From the NCBI RefSeq assembly GCF_900604385.1, contig NZ_LR027382.1, positions 744,001 through 808,000 of the forward strand: DNA of 64,000 bases, given 5' to 3'. Shown piece after piece: positions 1 through 7,914 of the stretch. This stretch comes from Alistipes megaguti. Its GTDB lineage: Bacteria; Bacteroidota; Bacteroidia; Bacteroidales; Rikenellaceae. The position numbers and the translations under genes were made by a program. Positions within the stretch are counted from its first letter, which is position 1. The number at the start of each line of letters is the position of its first letter. Under the pieces are notes generated by a model. That model saw only the letters and a program-made list of their open reading frames with translations. It was not told the origin of the DNA and did no database searches.

Positions 1-1796
1 TTGACCTTGGCCACCCAGTCGATGTCGTTGGCCGTAGCGCCGTGATAGGGCGAAGCCTTCACCCACTCGTCAAGCTCCTCGTCGGAGATCGTGGCCAGTT
101 TCTTCGTATCGTATCCGTTCGCCTCGAGCCACTTGACAAAGTTGTGGTGGTAGACATTGTACTCCTGGAACTTCTCGCCCGTTTCGTCCTCGTAGTCGAC
201 GTGCGTGTCGTGGTCCGAGGGGTTGATCTTGCGGCGGCGCTTGTAGACCGTCCGGAAGACCGGCTCGATGCCCGACGTAGTCTGCGACATGAGCGACGTG
301 GTGCCCGTCGGGGCGATGGTCAGCATGGCGATGTTGCGGCGGCCGTGCTTGATCATCTCCTCGTAGAGTTCGGGATCGGCCTCGCGGATGCGGGCGATCA
401 TCGGGTTGTTGACCTCCTTGGCGGCGTCGTAGATCGGGAACGGGCCGCGTTCGGCGGCCATCTGCACCGAGGCCCGATAAGCGGCCAGCGCCAGGGTCTT
501 CTGCACCTCGACGGCAAAGTCGATCGCCTCCTGTGAACCGTAACGCAGCCCCAGGGCGGCCAGCATGTCGCCCTCGGCCGTGATGCCGAGGCCCGTGCGG
601 CGGCCCTTCTGAGCCATCGTGCGGATCTTCTTCCAGAGCTCCAGCTCCACGCGGCGCACATCCATATCCTCGGGATCATGCTCGATCTTGTCGATGATCA
701 GCTCGACCTTCTCCAGCTCCAGATCGATGATGTCGTCCATCATGTGCATGGCCTTGCCCACATGGTCGCGGAACTTCTCGAAATTGAACTTCGCATCGGG
801 CTTGAACGGATTGTCCACGTAGCTGAAGAGGTTCATCGCCAACAGACGGCACGAGTCGTAGGGGCAGAGCGGAATCTCGCCGCAGGGGTTGGTCGAGACC
901 GTCACGAAGCCCTCGTCGGCATAGCAGTCCGGGATGCTTTCGCGCAGAACCGTATCCCAGAACAGCACGCCCGGTTCGGCCGACTTCCACGCATTGTGGA
1001 TAATCTTGTCCCAGAGCTTTTTGGCGTCGATATCCTGCTCGTATTTCGGATGATCCGAGTCGATCGGGAACTGCTGGTGATACTTCTTGCCGGCCAGCGC
1101 CGCCCGCATGAACTCGTCGTCGATCTTGATCGAGACGTTGGCACCCGTGACCTTGCCCGTATCGACCTTGGCGTCGATGAAGCGCTCGGCATCGGGGTGC
1201 TTGATCGAGAGGGTCAGCATCAGGGCGCCGCGACGGCCGTCCTGGGCCACCTCGCGCGTCGAGTTCGAGTAGCGCTCCATGAAGGGGACGATACCCGTCG
1301 ACGTCAGGGCCGAATTGAGCACCGGGCTGCCCGTCGGGCGGATGTGCGAGAGGTCATGCCCCACGCCGCCGCGGCGTTTCATCAGCTGCACCTGCTCCTC
1401 GTCCATGCGGAAGATGCCGCCGTAGGAGTCGGCCGGATGCTTGTGACCGATGACGAAGCAGTTCGACAGCGAAGCGACCTGGAAATTGTTGCCGATGCCG
1501 GTCATCGGGCCGCCCTGCGGGATGACGTAGCGGAAGTGGTCGAGCAGCTCGAAGACCTCCTCCCGGGAGAGGGGATTCGGATATTTGCGCTCGATGCGCT
1601 CGATCTCGGCGGCGATGCGCTGGTGCATCTCCCGCGGCGAGTGCTCATAGATGTTTCCAAAGGAGTCCTTCAGGGCGTACTTGCTCACCCAAACCGTGGC
1701 GGCAAGATCGTCCCCCTCGAAGTACTTCTTCGACTCGGCAACCGCATCGTTGTAATCGACCTTCTGCGGAGCTTCGGTATTGGTTGTTTTTGACAT
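1..1796 (-). CDS. nrdJ: Adenosylcobalamin-dependent (class II) ribonucleotide reductase, partial
   Basis: Makes deoxyribonucleotides from ribonucleotides by B12 radical chemistry, in the cytoplasm. About 598 N-terminal residues are in the window and the C-terminus runs off the left edge. The class II signature NPCGEIPL is at about residues 303-310, and the redox-type cysteine lies in SNCFVIG at about 113. The start at 1796 gives MSKTTNTEAP and is the first Met of the frame. The family is usually around 850 residues or more in Bacteroidota, so a large part is missing. The long reading frame on the opposite strand (678-1793) is a shadow. I see no cobalamin riboswitch in the roughly 230 bases upstream. 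Identity is firm. Confidence 0.95.
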   Translation of the reverse strand, partial: MSKTTNTEAPQKVDYNDAVAESKKYFEGDDLAATVWVSKYALKDSFGNIYEHSPREMHQRIAAEIERIERKYPNPLSREEVFELLDHFRYVIPQGGPMTGIGNNFQVASLSNCFVIGHKHPADSYGGIFRMDEEQVQLMKRRGGVGHDLSHIRPTGSPVLNSALTSTGIVPFMERYSNSTREVAQDGRRGALMLTLSIKHPDAERFIDAKVDTGKVTGANVSIKIDDEFMRAALAGKKYHQQFPIDSDHPKYEQDIDAKKLWDKIIHNAWKSAEPGVLFWDTVLRESIPDCYADEGFVTVSTNPCGEIPLCPYDSCRLLAMNLFSYVDNPFKPDAKFNFEKFRDHVGKAMHMMDDIIDLELEKVELIIDKIEHDPEDMDVRRVELELWKKIRTMAQKGRRTGLGITAEGDMLAALGLRYGSQEAIDFAVEVQKTLALAAYRASVQMAAERGPFPIYDAAKEVNNPMIARIREADPELYEEMIKHGRRNIAMLTIAPTGTTSLMSQTTSGIEPVFRTVYKRRRKINPSDHDTHVDYEDETGEKFQEYNVYHHNFVKWLEANGYDTKKLATISDEELDEWVKASPYHGATANDIDWVAKV

Positions 1797-1983
1797 AATG
1801 ACTTGATTCTTATCTATATTTGTGTTTTTCGAATTCTTGTCTCTTCGGTCGGCGCCTTCCGGGTCTCCTCGCTTCCGGGCGGTCGGCGCAAAGCCGCGGT
1901 TCTACAAATTTCAGACTTTTCCCCCTAAAAAGCCAAATTCGAGGACCAAACTTATCGACAATTTATCTACAATAGGCGAAAAG

Positions 1984-2009
1984 GCGCGCCCCAGACTCCC
2001 GGGGCGCGC
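1984..2009 (-). terminator. Terminator-like hairpin downstream of ridA
   Basis: A perfect 9-bp GC stem (1984-1992 with 2001-2009, 8-nt loop) is followed on the minus strand by a short T run (CTTTTC). It lies just past the ridA stop codon. The T tract is weak, so termination is inferred. Confidence 0.6.
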
Positions 2010-2030
2010 ATTCGTTCGGATTCGGGAGGA

Positions 2031-2405
2031 TCACTTCACGGCCACGGCATCGATCTCGACCAGCGCGCCCATCGGAAGAGCGGCCACCTGGTAGCAGACC
2101 CGTGCCGGCATGTCACCCGTGAAGAACTCCGCATAGACGGCATTCATCGCCGCGAAGTCTTCCATCGACTGCAGCAGGACGGTTGTTTTCACCACGTCGC
2201 GGAAGTCGTAACCGGCTTCACGGAGGATATGGCCGATGTTGGTCAGCGACTGGCGCGTCTGGGCTTCGACACCCTGAGCCATCTGGCCCGTGGCGCCGTC
2301 GATGGGCAACTGACCCGAAACATAAAGCGTCCCACCCGTCTCAACGGCCTGGGAATAAGGCCCCACGGCTTTGGGGGCCTGCGGTGAAGCGATGATCTTT
2401 TTCAT
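2031..2405 (-). CDS. ridA: RidA family reactive imine/enamine deaminase
   Basis: A 124-residue protein of the YjgF/YER057c/UK114 family, which hydrolyses reactive 2-aminoacrylate and related enamines or imines released by PLP enzymes. It starts MKKIIASPQAPKAVGPYSQA. The family C-terminal motif region is present as MPARVCYQVAALPMGALVEIDAVAV, read here in two parts around residues 95-122, with the Arg that binds substrate carboxylate. The start at 2405 is chosen because it gives the family's usual length; an upstream in-frame extension to 2621 has no homology. A minus-strand box TACCTTTG (2428-2435) fits a Bacteroidetes -7 element upstream. It is a single-gene unit. Confidence 0.93.
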   Translation of the reverse strand: MKKIIASPQAPKAVGPYSQAVETGGTLYVSGQLPIDGATGQMAQGVEAQTRQSLTNIGHILREAGYDFRDVVKTTVLLQSMEDFAAMNAVYAEFFTGDMPARVCYQVAALPMGALVEIDAVAVK

Positions 2406-2427
2406 ACGTATTGGATCGTTGGGACAC

Positions 2428-2435
2428 CAAAGGTA
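2428..2435 (-). promoter_or_regulatory. Putative -7 box for ridA
   Basis: Minus-strand TACCTTTG matches TAnnTTTG and sits 23 bases before the ridA start. No good TTTG partner is seen at the usual distance, so this is tentative. Confidence 0.4.
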
Positions 2436-2576
2436 CGATTTATTTCCGATATTTGCAGGATATCGGGGCTGCTTCGGCAAAAAATTTCCCGAACGGCATC
2501 GGCTTCCGCTATCCTTGACTTCGTCTTGGGCAGGAGGTGCCTCGGCATAGCCAAATCCCGAAAATTCCATTTTCGA

Positions 2577-2608
2577 TTTGTCTCTGCCCCCGGCTTTCGC
2601 TATCTTTG
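2577..2608 (+). promoter_or_regulatory. Bacteroidetes-type promoter for the META-domain gene
   Basis: TTTG (2577-2580), a 20-nt spacer, then TATCTTTG (2601-2608) matches the TTTG/TAnnTTTG consensus. It lies 21 bases before the start codon at 2630, which supports that start over the longer in-frame extension beginning at 2537. Confidence 0.7.
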
Positions 2609-2629
2609 CGGCAAAACTCAAATCGGAAA

Positions 2630-3091
2630 ATGATGAAAAATCTGTTACGCATGACGGTAGCCGCCGCTCTGGTGCTTCTGATGGCCGGTTGCTGTCACTG
2701 CCGCTCCTATCAGCGGAAAACCCGCCGTCCGCTGGTCGGCACCGAATGGCAGCTGATCCAGCTCGGCGGCGAAACGATCCGCCCCGTCGAGGGACGCTTC
2801 ACCATCACCCTCACGGAGCAGGGCGAACTCTCGGGCGCCGGAGACTGCAACCGCATCTTCGGTCCCTACCAGAGTGACAAGGACCGTTCGCTGAAGATCG
2901 GGCCCCTGGCCTCGACCCGCATGGCATGCCCCGACATGAAACACGAGCGGGCCTTTATCGAAGCCCTCGAATCGGCCACCCACTACGACATGGACGGTCC
3001 GATGCTGCTGATCCTCTCGAACGGCGAACTGCGGGCCGTCTTCCAGGCCGTCCCGGCACCGACCGACCCGAAGGCCAAACCGGCCAACTAG
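2630..3091 (+). CDS. META domain (HslJ-like) lipoprotein
   Basis: A 153-residue exported lipoprotein. An N-terminal hydrophobic stretch ends in a lipobox (LLMAGCC, Cys near 20). A single META domain follows, from about residue 35 (LVGTEWQLIQLGGETI) to about 140, with the usual GDCNRIFGPY and ACPDMKHERAFIEAL stretches. HslJ-like proteins are linked to heat and novobiocin tolerance in E. coli, but the molecular role is unknown. The start is set by the upstream promoter (2577-2608) and the MMKN signal start. It is a stand-alone gene, convergent with the next one. Confidence 0.85.
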   Translation: MMKNLLRMTVAAALVLLMAGCCHCRSYQRKTRRPLVGTEWQLIQLGGETIRPVEGRFTITLTEQGELSGAGDCNRIFGPYQSDKDRSLKIGPLASTRMACPDMKHERAFIEALESATHYDMDGPMLLILSNGELRAVFQAVPAPTDPKAKPAN

Positions 3092-3213
3092 GCAGCTTTC
3101 CACGACGCGAAACGGCGGAACCGATCCTCCTCGGTTCCGCCGTTTTCTTTTGCGGCCGCCATATCCGTCCGATCCGTGCGATGTCCCGCTCACAGGAACG
3201 GCTTGTTCGACAG

Positions 3214-4026
3214 TCACTCTTCCTGCGGCCCGGCCGAAACAGTCGTGTCGACCACACAACCGAAAACGAACTGCTCACGCAAAAGCCGTTCGTTGAGTTC
3301 GCGCCGAAGCCTGCGCAGTTGCGAGAGTTCGTCCTGCAGAAGACCGATCTCCGGGCATCGGCCATTCAACTCCTTCATGACCGAAGAGTAGCTGGTCAGC
3401 AGCGGACTGCTCGACAGAATCCACCCCCGCGCCCCGTAATAGTCGACCATGTAGCGCAGGATGGCCATGTTGCGCTGCCGTTCGGCCTCGCGCTTGCGTT
3501 CCAGAGCCGGTTCATAGTCGGGATTCCCGGCCCGCAGACGCGCATACATCTGGTTATAGTGCATCTTGTTGGCCGACTCGCGCTCGGGATCCTTCACCCC
3601 GCGGAGCGCCACATACTCCTGATGGATGGTATCGTACTGCGGATCGGTGCGCAGAATGGCCGTGTAGGCCTCCGAGGCGGCGCGCAACCGCTCGCCAAGC
3701 TGATCGATGGCCGGCACCGTATCACGCAGCCGCGCATAGTTCAGCCCGGGCAGGGAGAAGACCTTGGGGGTGATCCGCGTCTGTTCGGCATAGTCGAGGT
3801 AGACCTTCCAGGTCAGTTGGTTGAGTTGCAGATCGAGGCGGCGGATCACCTCATCGAGTTTGACGATCCGGGACCTCAAGCCGTCCCCCGTCAGGGCCCC
3901 GGTTTTGGATCGGGATTCGGTTGGTTGTGCCGGTTGTGCCGGTTGAGCCACGGCACCGGCGGCCGTCATCAGCAGCAGGGCCAACAGAACCTGCTTCGAA
4001 AAAAGAGTCATTGCTTTCATTTTCAT
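3214..4026 (-). CDS. Secreted coiled-coil protein of unknown function
   Basis: 270 residues. A signal peptide (about residues 1-27, ending AVAQ) is followed by a short PAQPAQPAQPTES repeat linker. The rest is almost entirely charged helix with heptad-like spacing, for example residues 50-80 (RIVKLDEVIRRLDLQLNQL) and 225-255 (LLQDELSQLRRLRRELNERL). It contains two cysteines near the end. I do not recognise the family. It is probably periplasmic. It is divergent from the ECF sigma gene, with 114 bases between the starts, so the two may share regulation. MKMKAM offers two nearby starts and the first is used. Confidence 0.65.
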   Translation of the reverse strand: MKMKAMTLFSKQVLLALLLMTAAGAVAQPAQPAQPTESRSKTGALTGDGLRSRIVKLDEVIRRLDLQLNQLTWKVYLDYAEQTRITPKVFSLPGLNYARLRDTVPAIDQLGERLRAASEAYTAILRTDPQYDTIHQEYVALRGVKDPERESANKMHYNQMYARLRAGNPDYEPALERKREAERQRNMAILRYMVDYYGARGWILSSSPLLTSYSSVMKELNGRCPEIGLLQDELSQLRRLRRELNERLLREQFVFGCVVDTTVSAGPQEE

Positions 4027-4140
4027 CGTTCCAATTTATGCATTTTGTGCAACAGTTGCATCTATTGGATGCGGAAACCCTTAAAAATACATAAATCCGC
4101 ACGAAAAACAAGTAACTTTACCCGTCAGAACCCGCCAACC

Positions 4141-4713
4141 ATGCAACTCTCCGAGAAAAATCCGCTCCGTCCGGACGATGACGAACTGCTGGCCCGCTAC
4201 CGGGCCGACGGCCGCACGGAGCATCTGGCCCAACTCTACCTCCGCCATACGGAGCTGGTCTACGGCGTGGCACTGCACCTGCTGCGCAACCGGGCCGATG
4301 CCGAGGATGTGGTGATGCAGCTCTTCGAGGAGCTGATCGTCAAGGCCCGCCACCACGAGATCCGCAACTTCCGCAGCTGGCTCCACACGGTCTGCCGCAA
4401 CCTCTGCCTCATGCGGCTGCGCCGGGAGGGGCGGATGCCTCCGGCCGAACTGCCGCGCGAACTGCCCGACGACGGCCAGCTGATCGACCTGCTGGCCGAC
4501 GAGGAGCGCCGACAGCAGCTCCGTACGGCGCTCGATCGGTGTCTGGAGCGGCTGCCCGAGCCCCAACGGCGCTCGATCCGCCTCTTCTTCTTCGACCGCT
4601 GCTCCTACGCCGACATCGCCGCCCTCACGTCGTGGCACCTGAAGAGCGTAAGGAGCTACATCCAGAACGGTAAACGCAATCTGAAAATCTGTCTCGGAAA
4701 CAAACGGCCATGA
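4141..4713 (+). CDS. ECF-type RNA polymerase sigma factor
   Basis: 190 residues. Sigma-70 region 2 covers about residues 25-95 (LYLRHTELVYGVALHLLR, then NRADAEDVVMQLFEELI) and region 4 about 120-180 (LPEPQRRSIRLFFFDRCSYADIA and the HTH ending VRSYIQNGKRNLK). It directs transcription of an unknown regulon. The stop codon overlaps the start of the next gene in ATGA (4710-4713), so the two are translationally coupled. The partner encodes a membrane-anchored protein, as expected for a sigma/anti-sigma pair. The start at 4141 follows an AT-rich leader. Confidence 0.9.
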   Translation: MQLSEKNPLRPDDDELLARYRADGRTEHLAQLYLRHTELVYGVALHLLRNRADAEDVVMQLFEELIVKARHHEIRNFRSWLHTVCRNLCLMRLRREGRMPPAELPRELPDDGQLIDLLADEERRQQLRTALDRCLERLPEPQRRSIRLFFFDRCSYADIAALTSWHLKSVRSYIQNGKRNLKICLGNKRP

Positions 4714-5915
4714 AACTCATCGACTATCTGTCGGGCGATCGCCGAGGGGGCGAAGCCCACGATCTGGAACTCGAAGCGCAGCGCGATCCGCTGCTTGCCG
4801 AGGCGCTGCAGGGGTTCGAAGAGAACCCCGGTGACCCCACCGAAGCGCTCGCCGAGTTGCGTCGGCGCATCATCGCCCGGGCCCTCCGCGAGGAGCGGCG
4901 GCGAAGGCGGCGGCAGATGGGACGCATCGCAGCGATCGCGGCCAGCCTGCTTGTTGCGGTAACAGCGGGCTTCGTGACCCTGCGCCGGGCCGGGATCCCG
5001 GAGGGGGCCGATCCCGCAAAGAGCTCCGAAACCGCAAAGAGCTCCGAAACCGCAAGGGGGCCCGAAATCGCAAGGGGGCCCGAAATCACGGCTGTCCCGG
5101 GATATCCGACCGCCCCGGGGGTCTCTTCCGGAGAGATCCCAACGGTTCCGCATGGCTCCTCCAATCCGGTCCCGGGCGGCAGCGGGCACGACGGAGAGAA
5201 GGCGGACCGCCAGGCAGAACGGGCTGGGCAGTCCGAGTTGGCCGAAGCCCCCGAAGCCTCCCAATCCGTCACGGATCCCGACAAGCCACCACACCCCGAC
5301 GAGGAGGGCTCCGCAGCCTGCCCGGCCGAAGGACCGGGCGCATCGTACACCCAAATCCCGTTCGACGAGATTGTCGTCGTAGCCTACGGCACCTGGCGAA
5401 AGTCGGAGTTCACCGGGAGCACCTCCGCGAAGCAGGAGGCGGGGTCCCCGCCGGATACCGCAGGGGGGAAGCCTGCGACAGAGGTCGACATCACGGAGTT
5501 CCGCGAAGGTGTCGAGCCGCGGCTGACGACCCCCGTACCGCCGGAAGAGAAGGTGGAGGAGGATCTCCCGTTCGTCAGTGCAGAGACGCTGCCCCGCTTC
5601 CAGGGGCAAGACCTCAACAGCTTCCGGAAGTGGGTGCAGGAGCGGATTGCTCCGTCGAAGATCGTCCTGGGGAGCGGAATTCCGGGGCGCGTGGTCGTCT
5701 CGTTCGTGATCGACACGACCGGAAGGCTCACGCAGATCCGGATTCTTCAGAGCCCCGACCGCTCGCTCTCCGACGAGGTCGTCCGCGTGCTGAAGCAGTC
5801 GCCCCGCTGGGAGCCGGGACGACAGTTCGACCGGAAGGTGCCGGTCAAATTTTGCATTCCGGTCGATTTTCGCCAGCGGCAGCAACCGACAAAGCAAGAT
5901 CGCAACCGGGACTGA
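4710..5915 (+). CDS. Membrane-anchored anti-sigma-like protein with TonB C-terminal domain
   Basis: 401 residues. Residues 1-40 (MKLIDYLSGDRRGGEAHDLE) resemble the short N-terminal module of Bacteroidota sigma-partner proteins. A basic stretch precedes one transmembrane helix at about 71-90. A low-complexity Pro/Ser/Glu periplasmic linker follows (95-210), containing a four-copy 18-bp DNA repeat. Residues 219-240 (DEIVVVAYGTWRKSEFTGST) copy the plug-entry motif of SusC receptors. A TonB C-terminal domain covers about 300-388 (GRVVVSFVIDTTGRLTQIRI). The gene overlaps the sigma factor by 4 bases. I infer that it holds the sigma factor at the membrane and senses, or is energised through, TonB contacts. 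There is no FecR domain. Confidence 0.75.
   Translation: MKLIDYLSGDRRGGEAHDLELEAQRDPLLAEALQGFEENPGDPTEALAELRRRIIARALREERRRRRRQMGRIAAIAASLLVAVTAGFVTLRRAGIPEGADPAKSSETAKSSETARGPEIARGPEITAVPGYPTAPGVSSGEIPTVPHGSSNPVPGGSGHDGEKADRQAERAGQSELAEAPEASQSVTDPDKPPHPDEEGSAACPAEGPGASYTQIPFDEIVVVAYGTWRKSEFTGSTSAKQEAGSPPDTAGGKPATEVDITEFREGVEPRLTTPVPPEEKVEEDLPFVSAETLPRFQGQDLNSFRKWVQERIAPSKIVLGSGIPGRVVVSFVIDTTGRLTQIRILQSPDRSLSDEVVRVLKQSPRWEPGRQFDRKVPVKFCIPVDFRQRQQPTKQDRNRD
5016..5087 (+). repeat. Four tandem 18-bp repeats inside the TonB-domain gene
   Basis: Two perfect copies of GCAAAGAGCTCCGAAACC (5016-5033, 5034-5051) are followed by two perfect copies of GCAAGGGGGCCCGAAATC (5052-5069, 5070-5087). Each encodes six residues (AKSSET twice, then ARGPEI twice) in the periplasmic linker. 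The unit length keeps frame, so copy number could vary without breaking the protein. Confidence 0.9.
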
Positions 5916-6056
5916 CAACAAACCGGCCAATGCGACCTTCGGAGCGATCAGTCCCCCGAAATCCCTTCTCCGCTCGAAGCTGTTCTTGTCTTGTTTGAAG
6001 CGTCCCGGTTCGAGGCCGCCCCTGTTCCTTGCCGACCGTTCCTTGCCGACCGTTCA

Positions 6057-6091
6057 CAAAAAAGCCCTCTTCCCGTGCACGGGAAGAGGGC
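6057..6091 (-). terminator. Rho-independent terminator of mdh
   Basis: A perfect 12-bp stem with a 4-nt loop (6064-6091) is followed on the minus strand by a six-T run (6058-6063). It lies 28 bases past the mdh stop. The upstream plus-strand gene may also use it. Confidence 0.85.
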
Positions 6092-6118
6092 TCGTTCGTT
6101 GTCGGACGCGCGTCCCGA

Positions 6119-7117
6119 TTACTTGAGATTCGGGTTCAGCTCGCCCCACTTGTCGATGGCGGGCAGCACACCCATCTCGATCACCTCGTCGCGCAGCTTG
6201 ACAAGGTGCTCGTAGCTCTCGCGGAGCTTCTTGTGCTCCTCGGGCGTACCCTTCACATCCTTGTAGTGAACACCCTCCTTCGTGATCTCGGTCTCCATGG
6301 CCATCATGATGTGGTTGAACTCGCCGTTGTGCACGTAGGTTCCGGCCGGGTACTCGAAGGATTTGCCACCCATGGCGGCGGCGATCATGCAGATCGAAAC
6401 ATAGGCCGGGCTCTGGAACGACGAACGTCCGCGCAGGTCGATGATGTGCTTTCCACCCTGAATCACACGCTGCTGCAGGGCCTCCCAGTCAGCCTCGGGC
6501 ATCTCCTTGCCGATGAGCTCCGACAGGGGCTTGCCGGCCACCATCGTCGTCGAAGCGAAGACGGCCATCTGCTCGCCGTGACCACCGTACGTACGGCAGT
6601 TGCGCACTTCGTCGGGCGAAATCTTGAAGTACTTGGCCAGCTCCGAACGCAGACGCGTCGAATCCAGCGCTGCCAGCGTCGTCAGCTGCGAAGGCTTCAG
6701 ACCGCTGTAGATCAGCGTGATCAGACCCGTAATGTCGGCCGGGTTGAAGATCACGACCACGTGCTTTACATCGGGGCAGTAGGCCTTGAGGTTCTTGCCG
6801 AAGTCCTCGGCAATCTGGGCGTTGCCCTTAAGCAAGTCCTCACGCGTCATGCCGGCCTTGCGGGCGGCACCTCCCGACGATACCACATAGGCGGCACCCG
6901 TCAGGGCCTCCTTCACGTCGGTCGTCCAGGTGATGTTCACCCCCTCGAAAGCGCAGTGATAAAGCTCCTCGGCAACACCCTCCAGCGCCGGGCCAAAAGG
7001 ATCATAGAGGCAAATGTTCGGCGTAAGATGCATCATCAATGCCGTCTGCGCCATGTTCGAGCCGATCATGCCGGCTGCACCCACGATGGTGAGTTTCTCG
7101 TTTGTCAGAAATTCCAT
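6119..7117 (-). CDS. mdh: Malate dehydrogenase (LDH/MDH family)
   Basis: Interconverts malate and oxaloacetate with NAD(P)H. 332 residues. The N-terminal dinucleotide-binding motif is GAAGMIGS (about residues 13-20). The coenzyme/substrate region VIFNPADITGL (about 123-133) has Asn where the family has it. Substrate Arg residues are near 85 and 91 (RKAGMTREDLLKGN), with the active-site region YGGHGEQMAV (about 197-206, catalytic His). Monocistronic: a strong terminator follows. Together with the fumarase at 10.8-12.4 kb it supplies the reductive branch of central metabolism (oxaloacetate to fumarate) typical of gut Bacteroidota. Confidence 0.93.
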   Translation of the reverse strand: MEFLTNEKLTIVGAAGMIGSNMAQTALMMHLTPNICLYDPFGPALEGVAEELYHCAFEGVNITWTTDVKEALTGAAYVVSSGGAARKAGMTREDLLKGNAQIAEDFGKNLKAYCPDVKHVVVIFNPADITGLITLIYSGLKPSQLTTLAALDSTRLRSELAKYFKISPDEVRNCRTYGGHGEQMAVFASTTMVAGKPLSELIGKEMPEADWEALQQRVIQGGKHIIDLRGRSSFQSPAYVSICMIAAAMGGKSFEYPAGTYVHNGEFNHIMMAMETEITKEGVHYKDVKGTPEEHKKLRESYEHLVKLRDEVIEMGVLPAIDKWGELNPNLK

Positions 7118-7317
7118 AATTCGTTTGTTTATAAACGTTTATTAGAAAAATAGTTCTTAATATCTCTTAACTTCAGTTTCCAGTCTCTTTCTTCCTTCTT
7201 TTATCCTCGCCCGGCTCTGCCCGGTTCCGCTCCCAGACTCACTCGGTCCTCTCCCGACTTCACTCAGTCCCTCTCCTGGCCTCTCGCTCGCCCCCAGTTA
7301 GACACCCCGCTCGCCCG

Positions 7318-7914
7318 CTATTCGATTTCGCGGCGGTTGCGCAGAGCGTGGGTGATGGTCAGTTCGTCGACATACTCCAGTTCGTCGCCGAATCCGATTC
7401 CCCGCGCTATGGAGGTGATCTTCAGCCCCGCGAACTGCCGCAGGCGGTTCATCAGGTAGAAGAGCGTCGTTTCACCCTCGACCGAGGTCGAGATGGCCAG
7501 GATCACCTCCTCGACACCTCCCGCCGCAATCCGGTCGCAAAGCAGGTCGATCTTCAGGTCCGAAGGCGAAATGCCCTGCATCGGCGAGATCAGACCGCCC
7601 AGCACGTGGTAAAGCCCGCGGTACTGGCGCGTATTCTCGATCGAGAGGACATCAGCCACCTGTTCGACGACGCAGATCGTCGTATGGTCACGCTCGGCAT
7701 CGGCACAGATCGGACAGATCTCCTCGTCCGAGAGGTTGTTGCACCGTGCGCAGTAGCGGATCTCGTTGCGGAAGCGGTCGATGCTCTCCGTCATCTGGGC
7801 CACCTCCTCGCGGTCCATCCGCAAGAGGTGGATCGCCAGCCGCAGGGCCGTCCGCCTACCCACGCCCGGGAGTTTCGACAACTCCCCGACCACATTCTGC
7901 AGGAGCTGCGACAT
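7318..7914 (-). CDS. recR: Recombination mediator RecR
   Basis: 198 residues. It works with RecO/RecF in loading RecA at gaps. Visible features are an N-terminal HhH region (LSKLPGVGRRTALRLAIHLL), a four-Cys zinc finger (CARCNNLSDEEICPIC, about residues 57-72) and a Toprim domain from about 80 (TICVVEQVADVLSIE), ending in the GDELEYVDELTI stretch. It starts at 7914, immediately after the batE stop (7915-7917), so it is the last gene of a batD-batE-recR operon. About 200 bases of pyrimidine-rich sequence with no gene separate it from mdh. Confidence 0.95.
   Translation of the reverse strand: MSQLLQNVVGELSKLPGVGRRTALRLAIHLLRMDREEVAQMTESIDRFRNEIRYCARCNNLSDEEICPICADAERDHTTICVVEQVADVLSIENTRQYRGLYHVLGGLISPMQGISPSDLKIDLLCDRIAAGGVEEVILAISTSVEGETTLFYLMNRLRQFAGLKITSIARGIGFGDELEYVDELTITHALRNRREIE

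Noticed and set aside
678..1793. Long plus-strand reading frame (371 codons) opposite nrdJ
   Set aside because: It is a shadow of the high-GC ribonucleotide reductase gene; composition is Arg/Val/Leu-rich with no recognisable domain.
1797..2030. Cobalamin riboswitch upstream of the B12-dependent reductase
   Set aside because: No B12-box-like or conserved riboswitch core is visible in the 230 bases, although I could not run a covariance model.
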